Source: Bog-532 sp963830385
GTDB taxonomy: Bacteria > Actinomycetota > Actinomycetes > Streptosporangiales > Streptosporangiaceae
DNA length: 64,000 nt
Direction: 5' to 3'
NCBI GenBank assembly: GCA_963830385.1
Contig: CAWHMD010000006.1
Location: 682,001 to 746,000 of the forward strand
Position 1 is the stretch's first letter. Each line of letters opens with the position of its first letter. Positions 48,689 through 55,648 of this stretch are shown piece after piece. Below the pieces are notes generated by a model. The model searched no databases. It was given only the letters and a program-made list of their open reading frames with translations, and had not been told where the DNA came from. The position numbers were made by a program, and so were the translations under genes.

Positions 48689-49450
48689 GTGGAGCCTGAG
48701 CCTGGTTCTTTGGCGGAGTACTTCGACGGGTGGTACGCCGACATGACCGGGTCGCCGGTCAAAGACGAGATCCAGCGGCGCTATCTGGGCCTGCCGCCGC
48801 ACCTGCTGTCCACGAGCCTGCTCGGCTGGGACGGGATCGCCGAGGCCGCCGCGGGACTGCGCCTGGTCCCGGGCGGCACGCTGGCCGACCTGGCCTGCGG
48901 CCGGGGCGGCTACGGCCTTGAGATCGCCGCCCGCACCGGGGCCCGGCTGATCGGGGTCGACTTTTCCGCCGAGGCGGTGCGCCAGGCCCGCGAGCAGGCG
49001 CGGCGAGCGGGCGCAAAGGCTGACTTCCGCATCGGCGACCTCGCCGCGACCGGGCTAGACGCCGGCTCGGCCGACGCCGTCCTGTGCATCGACGCGATCC
49101 ACTTCGCCCCGGAGCCAGCCACCGCCTACGGCGAGATCCGGCGGATCTTGGTCTCTGGCGGGCGCGCTGTGCTGACCAGCTGGCAGCCCCTGGTATGGGA
49201 CGACCAGCGGCTGCCCGGCCGGCTGCGGCGGGTCGACCTTGAGGCGGGACTAATAGCGGCCGGGTTCGAAGCCGTCGAGGTCCGCGACCGCCCCAGCTGG
49301 CGGGCCAGCGAGCACGCCATGTGGCAGGAGGCCACGGCACTCGACCCCGCTGACGACCCGGCGCTGCGTTCATTCCACGACGAGGGCGTACGCTCCCTGC
49401 AAATCTTCGGGATGGTCCGCCGGGTCATAGCCACCGCCAGCGCACCATAG
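48689..49450 (+). CDS. Class I SAM-dependent methyltransferase
   Basis: A 253-residue methyltransferase. It begins VEPEPGSLAEYFDGWYADM; motif I is LADLACGRGGYGLEIAAR (about residue 72), the acidic loop is LIGVDFSAEAVRQAREQA, and the motif IV region is DAVLCIDAIHFAPEP. It resembles natural-product or small-molecule methyltransferases (Methyltransf_25/11). GTG 48689 is selected because a -10-like box ends 6 nt before it and nothing upstream in the frame looks coding. Confidence 0.85.
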   Translation: MEPEPGSLAEYFDGWYADMTGSPVKDEIQRRYLGLPPHLLSTSLLGWDGIAEAAAGLRLVPGGTLADLACGRGGYGLEIAARTGARLIGVDFSAEAVRQAREQARRAGAKADFRIGDLAATGLDAGSADAVLCIDAIHFAPEPATAYGEIRRILVSGGRAVLTSWQPLVWDDQRLPGRLRRVDLEAGLIAAGFEAVEVRDRPSWRASEHAMWQEATALDPADDPALRSFHDEGVRSLQIFGMVRRVIATASAP

Positions 49451-49489
49451 GCCACCGCATATCAGCTTTCCGTCGCCGGCCGGCGAGCC

Positions 49490-51060
49490 GACCGCGGAAC
49501 GTGACCGACTCATTGAGGTCAGCCGCGCGCCGAGCCGCCTAATTGTGTCTGAGGGTGCTGCGGTTGTGCCGTAGCGTTCGTGAGGCCCCGGCGGGCTGGC
49601 TCCCGAACCGCCTGCCGACCGGTGCCAGCACTGGCCCGGTCTGGCTCTATATCGAGGTGCCAGCCTGCCGGGTCTCGCCGTGGCGTGGCTCGAAAGAGGT
49701 ACGAGCGATAGCAGATCCGTAATTAGGCATGCCCGCCACGTAGTCCATTCCTGGTGATGATGACTCGGAGCGTGCTGATGGCGGCAGTGATGATCGGTGT
49801 GGACCCGCACAAGGGCTCGCACACGGCAGTGGTGATCGGCCCGGCAGAAGAGCCGCTGGGTGAGCTTAGGGTCCGCGCCTCGGCAGCCCAGGCCGGGAGG
49901 CTGGTGGAGTGGGCGGTGGCGTGGCCAGAGCGGACCTGGGCGGTTGAGGGCGCCGGAGGGCTGGGCCACCTGCTCGCCCAGCAGCTCGTCGCCGCTGGTG
50001 AGCGGGTGCTGGATGTGCAGCCCAAGCTGGCCTCCCGGGTGCGGCTGCTGCAGGCCGGGGACACGAACAAGAACGACCCCAACGACGCCTTGTCGGTGGC
50101 GGTCGCGGCGCTGCGGTCCACGGCCTGCCGGCCAGTGGCAGCGGATGACTACGCGGCGGTGCTGAAGGTGTGGTCCAAGCGGCACCGCGACCTGGCCCGG
50201 ACCCGTAACCAGGTCGCCTGCCGGCTGCACGCCGTGCTCTGCGACCTGGTCCCTGGAGGCCACCCGAAGGAAATATCGGCAGCTCAGGCCCTCAGGATCT
50301 TGGAACAGGCCTCGCCGTCCGGTGCTGTCGCGGTGGCTCGTGCCGAGCTCGCCGCTGAGTTCCTGGCCGACCTGCGTCACCTTGATGCCCAGCTGCGTGA
50401 TACCAGGAAGAAACTGGCCGCGGCGGTCAGAGCCTCACGCACCAGCCTCACGCAGGTCTTCGGCGTCGGCCCCGTGATCGCCGGGACCGTCATCGGCGAC
50501 GTCGGCGACGTTGACCGGTTCCCCAGCCGCGATCACTTCGCCGCCTATAACGGCACTGCCCCGGTGGAGGTGTCCTCCGGGAACCGGAAAATCCACCGGC
50601 TGTCCCTGCGCGGCAACCGGCGCATCAACCACGCGATCCACATGGCCGCGATCACCCAGCTCCGGCACAAGCACAGCCAGGGCCGCGCCTACTACGACAA
50701 GAAAGTGGCCGGGGGAAAGACCCACAAAGAGGCGCTCAGGTCCCTCAAGCGCAAAATCAGCGACGCCATCTTCGCCCGCCTCCAGGCCGACGCCCGCCAG
50801 GCCAGCACGAAGGGCCCGGGAGGGCAACCGGGGAACGGCTCTGACTCCAGCGCGGCCAGCTCACACCCCGAACGCCAGCTCTTCGGACCAGCCACTCCCG
50901 GACCTGCCACCACCATACGGCCCGCCACCACAGCAGGCACGCCTTCACCGTCCAAGCCGGCTTCGAAGAAAACCCGGCCAGCCACTTGACACCAACAGCA
51001 AAGAGGACTCGATATGGTCGGGCGGCCTGGCCCTCGAGAGGCTGGTTAGTGCCGCACCGA
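49490..51060 (+). mobile_element. IS110-family element 1 (boundaries approximate)
   Basis: The core is a complete IS110-type transposase gene at 49754-50989. IS110 elements have no terminal inverted repeats and usually make no target duplication, so the ends cannot be read directly. Non-coding DNA on the left (about 49490-49753) is long enough for the structured left end that encodes a bridge RNA in the IS110 group. Confidence 0.6.
49754..50989 (+). CDS. IS110-family transposase, apparently intact
   Basis: A 411-residue DEDD transposase/recombinase. The RuvC-like N-terminal domain begins MIGVDPHKGSHTAVVIG (first Asp), with Glu in TWAVEGAGGLGHLLAQQL and Asp residues in TNKNDPNDALSVAVAAL. The C-terminal Tnp20 domain reads LTQVFGVGPVIAGTVIG and FAAYNGTAPVEVSSGNRK, then RLSLRGNRRINHAIHMAA with the serine region. 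The end is a low-complexity Ser/Pro/Thr tail of about 60 residues. GTG 49754 is the longest start; ATG 49778 has GGAG upstream. The enzyme moves the IS with a bridge RNA in relatives. Confidence 0.92.
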   Translation: MMMTRSVLMAAVMIGVDPHKGSHTAVVIGPAEEPLGELRVRASAAQAGRLVEWAVAWPERTWAVEGAGGLGHLLAQQLVAAGERVLDVQPKLASRVRLLQAGDTNKNDPNDALSVAVAALRSTACRPVAADDYAAVLKVWSKRHRDLARTRNQVACRLHAVLCDLVPGGHPKEISAAQALRILEQASPSGAVAVARAELAAEFLADLRHLDAQLRDTRKKLAAAVRASRTSLTQVFGVGPVIAGTVIGDVGDVDRFPSRDHFAAYNGTAPVEVSSGNRKIHRLSLRGNRRINHAIHMAAITQLRHKHSQGRAYYDKKVAGGKTHKEALRSLKRKISDAIFARLQADARQASTKGPGGQPGNGSDSSAASSHPERQLFGPATPGPATTIRPATTAGTPSPSKPASKKTRPAT

Positions 51061-51101
51061 ATCGAACGTAGTGCAGATGGGAGAGGGCGCTCAGGCCCGC
51101 G

Positions 51102-51126
51102 CCGCGGGCGGCGCTGCCGCCCGCGG
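51102..51126. terminator. Hairpin between transposase and infA
   Basis: CCGCGGGCGGC (51102-51112) pairs perfectly with GCCGCCCGCGG (51116-51126) around GCT. It lies between the convergent transposase and IF-1 genes and could end either transcript. Confidence 0.65.
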
Positions 51127-51173
51127 GAAAGTGAGTGGCTTAGCGGGCCTTGTTCCCCGGCTAAGGGCGTGAA

Positions 51174-51392
51174 TCACTTATAGCGGTAAACGATGCGGCC
51201 CTGCGACCAGTCCGCCGGGCTGATCTCCAGCAGCACGCGGTCGTCTTGGATTACGCGAATGTGGTTCTTCGTCATCCGTCCCGACATCCTCGCGAGGACC
51301 TCGTGCCCGTTGGCGAGTACCACGGTGTAGAAGCCGTGCCCGCGCAGCCGGGCAATGGTGCCCTCGGTCTCGATGAAGTCAGCTCTTGGCAC
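51174..51392 (-). CDS. infA: Translation initiation factor IF-1 paralogue
   Basis: A 72-residue OB-fold protein with the IF-1 core: IETEGTIARLRGHGFYTVVLANGHEVLARMSGRMTKNHIRV (quoted as IETEGTIARLRG, VVLANGHEVLARMSG and KNHIRVIQDDRVLLEISP) and the C-terminal GRIVYRYK. It starts at GTG 51392 with GAGGAG 9 nt upstream. The normal infA sits in the ribosomal protein operon beside rpmJ and rpsM; none of those is here. This divergent copy, lying between two IS110 elements, is therefore accessory or horizontally acquired. IF-1 binds the 30S A-site and also acts as an RNA chaperone or antiterminator. Confidence 0.92.
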   Translation of the reverse strand: MPRADFIETEGTIARLRGHGFYTVVLANGHEVLARMSGRMTKNHIRVIQDDRVLLEISPADWSQGRIVYRYK

Positions 51393-51970
51393 TTAGTGAT
51401 TCTCCTCATTGCTATGGCTGCGGCGTCGCACAGCTTGCCGCGCGAGCGCGCACTGGTTCTCCCGCGCCCCTGGATTCATCGCAGGACATGCGCAAGACCT
51501 GGGATCCCCCGGGGAAGCCGTTGTCCCCCAAGCCAGCCGTGCATGCCGTAGGTCTCGGCATCTCGGCCGAACTGCTTCTGGCCCTGCGCCGGGCCACCGC
51601 CACGTTCCCTGAACCGCAGCAGGCGCACCGCCGGCCATGAGGTCGAAGTCCTGCGTTAGCTAGGTAAGCGCGCCGGCGGCCTTCGATGTTCCCGCGTGCA
51701 CCCGGGCGTTTGCCCGCGGTCTCCCACTTACTGCCAGCGCGAAGACGTTTGCCGTACACGTCACCGGCTGCCCGGGTAGCACACCTGACTTCCGCCCCTC
51801 CATCGCCCGCACCTGCAGGGCAGTGCGGCCTTCCCGGGAAAGCCAGAACAGGCTGATCTGCGAGTCGTCGCACTGATGACCCAAGGCCGCTCACAGCAGC
51901 GCGTAATCGGCGATCTGTCGCGGGCCGACGCGCCAGATACCAGCTCGAAGAATTGCACTCTGTGATGCAC
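51393..51970. other. Gene-free stretch between infA and IS110 element 2
   Basis: About 580 bp in which no open frame has family resemblance or convincing codon bias. It includes AATCGGCGATCTG (51905-51917), repeated at 53931-53943. The right part may be the left end of the second IS110 element. Confidence 0.45.
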
Positions 51971-53164
51971 TCACATGACCCTATAAGGGCCGGGCCCCTT
52001 CCCAGCTCAGCCCGGTAGCAGGACGCTCCGGGTGAGAAGTTCCGAGCTCGGGAGAGGAGACCCGGCAATGTCTGTTTACGTCGGTATCGACGTGCACCGC
52101 AAGCGCTCCCAGGTGGCGGTGGTTACCGGGGACGGCGCGGTGCAGGTGAACAAGAACGCGGTGAACGGCTCGGAGCCGTTTCTGCGGCTGATCGGCGATC
52201 TGCCCGCGGGGACGCCGGTGGCGTTCGAGGCGGCGTTCGGCTGGAGCTGGCTGGCCGATCTGCTGGAGGATTACGGTTTCCAGACGCACCTGGTGCACCC
52301 GCTGCGGTGCAAGGCGATCGCCTCAGCAAGGCTGAAGAACGACAAGGTGGACGCCGCTATCTTGGCACAGCTGCTGCGTGCGGACCTGCTGCCCGAAGCG
52401 TGGATCGCTCCGGTGAAGGTCCGCCAGCTCCGCGCGCGCTGCGGCACCGGATCAGCCTGGTCCGGCTCGGCACCCAGCTGCGCAACCGGATCCACGCGGT
52501 GGCCGCTGACCACGGCTATGACCGGCCGGCCAGCTACTGGACCGGGCCGGGCCGCGGCTGGCTGGCCGAGCTGGACCTGCCTCCGGCATCGCGGGAGATC
52601 ATCACCGACTGCCTGGCGGTCATCGACGGCCTGGCGCCGCTGACCGGCCGGATCGACGGGGAACTGCATCAGCACGCCAAGGCCGACCCGCGGGTCACGG
52701 TGCTGACCACGCTGCCCGGCGCCGGGGAGTTCACCGCGCTGGTCATGGTGGCCGAGATCGGCGACATCACCCGGTTTCCCAGCGCCCGCAAGCTGGCCTC
52801 CTGGGCCGGGCTGACCCCGACCGTGCGCGGTTCGGACCTGAAGGTCCGGCACGGGAACATCTCCAAGCAGGGCTCGGCGTGGCTGCGGTGGGCCATGAAC
52901 CAGGCCGCGCAGACCGCCAAGCGGTCCCCGGACTTCGCCGCCAGCTATGCGGCCATCACCAAACGGCGCGGGAAGAAGATCGCCACCATCGCGATCGCCC
53001 GCAAGCTGCTGACCCGCGCCTGGCACCTGCTGGCCGAAATGGAACCCGGCGAAGCCAGCACGCCGCCGCTGCGGCGGCCATGAGAACGGGAGGGTCGCCA
53101 AGCCCCGGGTAAGCTCGCTCCTGCGGCATGAGCCGGCGCCCCGCGCCGCGCTCGATCACATGAC
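51971..53164 (+). mobile_element. IS110-family element 2 (degenerate)
   Basis: The transposase frame (52068-53083) is flanked by the 9-bp direct repeat TCACATGAC at 51971-51979 and 53156-53164. The enclosed length of about 1.19 kb is plausible for a short IS110 element. The repeats are offered as tentative limits, because the group's ends are not otherwise recognisable. Confidence 0.5.
52068..53083 (+). pseudogene. IS110-family transposase, frameshifted
   Basis: The N-terminal frame reads MSVYVGIDVHRKRSQVAVV (first catalytic Asp), VAFEAAFGWSWLADLL (Glu) and KNDKVDAAILAQLLRAD (Asp). It breaks near 52433 in a CG-dinucleotide run (CGCGCGCGCTGCGG). The second frame continues the same protein: LRHRISLVRLGTQLRNRIHAV, LPGAGEFTALVMVAEIGDITRF, LASWAGLTPTVRGSDLKVRHGN, ISKQGSAWLRWAMNQAAQTA. 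Two extra bases (one CG too many) explain the shift. ATG 52068 has GGAGAGGAGA upstream. The enzyme is probably inactive unless ribosomes slip. Confidence 0.88.
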
Positions 53165-53531
53165 TGAGCAGCCCGGTCCCGGACACACGGTCATGGCAGC
53201 CACCCCCGCACACGGGGCGGCGCCGGATGGGTGCTTGTGAGACCACTCCGCACACCAGCGCCGGGAACCAGCACACGACCCCCTGACAACCCGATACCGT
53301 GACCGGCTCCTTCCTCGCCCTCGATGATCTCCCGCCGCTAGCCGGCCTCAAGCTCGTTCGTCCTCGCCGCTGCGCGGCTGCGGGCGCTCCAGCTTGACCC
53401 CCCGGCCGCGCAGCGGGAAGGGACCGGGCAGCTGCGAGGAAGCAGCCGCAAGAACAGTCAGCCCAGCCCGGAAACGCACGTAGTCACCGGGCCAGATCCG
53501 TACGCCCTCTTGACAGTGATGGCCCTTATGG
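53165..53531. other. Gene-free stretch right of IS110 element 2
   Basis: No family-like frame is seen on either strand. A minus-strand frame ending at 53348 has some coding-like composition (PGDYVRFRAGLTVLAAASS) but no recognisable homology and no start of its own. It is probably decayed DNA joined by insertions. Confidence 0.4.
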
Positions 53532-53864
53532 GTGCCGCGGACAGGGCGCTTGGCGCTATATGGCAGCCAGGCCATCGACGCGGTCCGCGGCATCAGCGCC
53601 GACGTCATGCTGCTCGGCGCCTGCTCGATCTCGGCCACCCGCGGCCTGACCTCAGCCACCTATGAAGACGCACAGCTCAAACGTGCCAGCATCCAGGTAG
53701 CGAGCAAAACAATCCTCGTCGCCACCAGCGCCAAGCTGAACCAGACCTCGAACTTCCGGTTCGGTGACGCCGCCGACCTCGCGCACCTGATCACCACTCC
53801 CGACGCCCCCGACGAGGTGCTGGCCGCGTTCGAAGCCGAGGGCGTCCACCTGACGCTCGCCTAG
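53532..53864 (+). pseudogene. C-terminal fragment of a DeoR/GlpR-type regulator
   Basis: The 110-codon frame reads GSQAIDAVRGISADVMLLGACSISATRGLTSATYEDAQLKRASIQVASKTILVATSAKLNQTSNFRFGDAADLAHLITT (quoted as ISADVMLLGACSISATRGLTS, shortened; AQLKRASIQVASKTILVATSAKL; ADLAHLITT). It matches the second half of the DeoR sugar-phosphate sensor domain (DVAFLGANGI, RGLTTPDPEEAAVKRAM, VVLLADSSKFG). The HTH and first half of the sensor are absent, so this is a truncated remnant, probably cut by an insertion. Confidence 0.78.
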
Positions 53865-54084
53865 CCAGCCCCTTCCGGCGTGCAGCTTCCCCGGCCGCCA
53901 CGGGCAGTCCGCCGGCAAACCGGGGCGCTAAATCGGCGATCTGCGCGTACAGGCTCGCAGCAGCCTGCCCCTACGCCCTGCTCGACGATGTTGTCGGCCT
54001 ATCGGCCTGGCCTGCTCCCCTTACCAAGGGAGCCGCCTATCGTCTGCTTGCTTCTTGGCCCCAAACTGAGACCCCAGCACGAAG

Positions 54085-54117
54085 AAACGCCCGGTCGCGA
54101 TCTTGCACCGGGCGTTT
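54085..54117 (-). terminator. Terminator beyond the tRNA-Phe fragment
   Basis: AAACGCCCGG (54085-54094) and CCGGGCGTTT (54108-54117) form a perfect 10-bp stem with a 13-nt loop, followed on the minus strand by TCTTCG. It lies 17 bp past the tRNA-Phe 3' end, in the place where the terminator of the original tRNA gene would be. Confidence 0.8.
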
Positions 54118-54133
54118 GGCTTGTCAGAGGCTG

Positions 54134-54176
54134 TGGTCAGGGGCGGGGTCGAACCGCCGACCTTCCGCTTTTCAGG
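54134..54176 (-). other. AICE attachment site: 3' portion of tRNA-Phe
   Basis: Read on the minus strand, the 43 bp give CCTGAAAAGCGG (anticodon loop CTGAAAA with GAA anticodon, and the 3' anticodon stem), AAGGTC (variable loop), GGCGG-TTCGACC-CCGCC (T arm) and CCTGACC-A (3' acceptor strand plus discriminator). The 5' half of the tRNA is absent: the sequence to the right (GATGGTGACTTG) does not match. This is the pattern left by site-specific integration into the 3' end of a tRNA-Phe gene. By the orientation, the complete tRNA should be at the other end of the element, to the right of the window. Confidence 0.85.
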
Positions 54177-54234
54177 GATGGTGACTTGTGCAGGTCAGCG
54201 GCTTGTAGTCGGCGATTCGTGCATCCTATGTGCA

Positions 54235-55368
54235 TTAGTGCTTGACCACGATGGACTTGGGCAGGCGGGCCGCGTTGCCGTGCTCGGCCAAGTCGGACAG
54301 GGCCGAGGCTATCTCGGCGTCGCGACCATCGACGGCGTGAAGGTAGCGGTTCGCGGCGGCGGGCGAGGCGTGGCCGAGACGGCGCATAAGGTCTTTGGTG
54401 GTCGCGCCGGTCGAGGCGGCGAGGGTTTGACCGGTGTGGCGCAGGTCGTGGAAGCGGAAGCCGGGCATGTTGGCCTTGCGTCGTGCCCGGGTGAATGCCT
54501 GGCGGATGGCGTCGCCGCGCATGGGGCGTCCATCGCGGCCGACGAACACCCGGGCTGGTCCTGCCCAGGTGGTCATGTGCTCCGAGAGGATCGGCAGGAC
54601 GTGCGGCGGGATGGTGACGGTGCGCTTGCCTGCGTCAGTTTTGGGGTCGGCGTCGAAGGCCTGGGGGGCGGCGAGCAGCTCGACGCGGCTGCGGCGTATG
54701 GTGACCGTCCCTGCGGTCAGGTCCACATCTCCGGGCTGGAGGGCGATGACCTCGCCACGGCGAAGCCCGCACCAGGCCGCGAGCAGAACAGCGGCGCGAT
54801 ACCGGGGTGTGATGGCGTCGATGAGCGCGACGACCTGAGCGGGAGAGGCGATCGGGCGTTCTTTGGCCCGGTCAGAGCCAGCGCCGGGGATGTTGCACGG
54901 GTTCTTCAAGATCGCGCCGTCACGCACGGCGGTGTTCATCACTGCCCGCAGGAACCGGTAGGACTGCTGGATCGATGTGCGGCCTCCAGGGCCGCGTAGC
55001 GCCGATGCGTACCACTCGCGGACCACGGCTGATGTGATGGCCCGCAACGGCATGTCGTGCAGCGGCTCCAGGTGGACACGTAGGTTGCGTTCGCAGGTCT
55101 CGCGATAGCGCGGCCCCATCTTGGGGTGATCACGCAGCCAGGCTGTTGCGTAGTCAGCGAGTGGCTGACGGCTGAGGTTGTCGTCCAGCCAGGTGCCACG
55201 TGAGATGTCTGTTTCGACGGTAGCCAGCCAGCGGTCGGCGTCGGTCTTGGTGCGGAATGTCTGCGGTGCGTACTGGCGGATGCCAGACGGGCCGATGAAT
55301 GATGCCTGGTACTTACCGGATGGGAGCTTGCGGACCATACCGAACCGGCGTCGGCGTTTGGCGGGCAT
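54235..55368 (-). CDS. Tyrosine-type site-specific integrase
   Basis: A 377-residue phage-type recombinase. The N-terminal Arm-binding/SAM-like region spans about residues 1-165 (FRTKTDADRWLATVETDISRGTW, ATAWLRDHPKMGPRYRETCERNL). The catalytic domain has Arg in LLAAWCGLRRGEVIAL, HxxR in RFHDLRHTGQTLAASTG, and the region GHASPAAANRYLHAVDGRD with the candidate nucleophilic Tyr (NRYLHA). It lies 58 bp from the att site, the usual place. It should integrate the element at tRNA-Phe. The start shares one base with the excisionase stop. Confidence 0.94.
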   Translation of the reverse strand: MPAKRRRRFGMVRKLPSGKYQASFIGPSGIRQYAPQTFRTKTDADRWLATVETDISRGTWLDDNLSRQPLADYATAWLRDHPKMGPRYRETCERNLRVHLEPLHDMPLRAITSAVVREWYASALRGPGGRTSIQQSYRFLRAVMNTAVRDGAILKNPCNIPGAGSDRAKERPIASPAQVVALIDAITPRYRAAVLLAAWCGLRRGEVIALQPGDVDLTAGTVTIRRSRVELLAAPQAFDADPKTDAGKRTVTIPPHVLPILSEHMTTWAGPARVFVGRDGRPMRGDAIRQAFTRARRKANMPGFRFHDLRHTGQTLAASTGATTKDLMRRLGHASPAAANRYLHAVDGRDAEIASALSDLAEHGNAARLPKSIVVKH

Positions 55369-55589
55369 CAGGCGACGACCTTCCCGCCGTGCCAGTGAGT
55401 GCAGACCGGCTCGACGGTTCCAGCGTCGATGAACTCGCGCAGAGCGGATTCCGGGATGCGGATGTGGCGGCCGACCCGGGTGAACCGGATGCGCCGCTCT
55501 GCGACGAGGCGTCGTGTGAACCGGGGCTTGGTGCCAAGGAGGTCGGCTGCCTGATCGAGCGTCAGGAGCCGGTCAGTGCCGGTGTTCAT
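55368..55589 (-). CDS. Excisionase-like helix-turn-helix protein
   Basis: A 73-residue MerR-like winged HTH of the excisionase (Xis/DNA-binding HTH_17) family: LLTLDQAADLLGTKPRFTRRLVAERR and FTRVGRHIRIPESALREFIDAG. Its stop overlaps the int start by one base (TGATG), so the two are cotranslated. It should direct int towards excision. Two C-terminal residues (CTHWHGGK) may add a metal site but are not family conserved. Confidence 0.9.
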   Translation of the reverse strand: MNTGTDRLLTLDQAADLLGTKPRFTRRLVAERRIRFTRVGRHIRIPESALREFIDAGTVEPVCTHWHGGKVVA

Positions 55590-55648
55590 GTGCTCTATCG
55601 CTTCTCCTTCGGTCGGGGAATTGCTGTCAACCAGGTCTTGACGGTGAA

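Noticed and set aside
51386..51640. An 84-codon frame upstream of infA on the plus strand
   Set aside because: No family resemblance and no ribosome site; probably leader and decayed sequence.
54131..54180. A complete functional tRNA-Phe gene at the att site
   Set aside because: Only the anticodon-loop-to-acceptor part is present; the D arm and 5' acceptor strand are missing.
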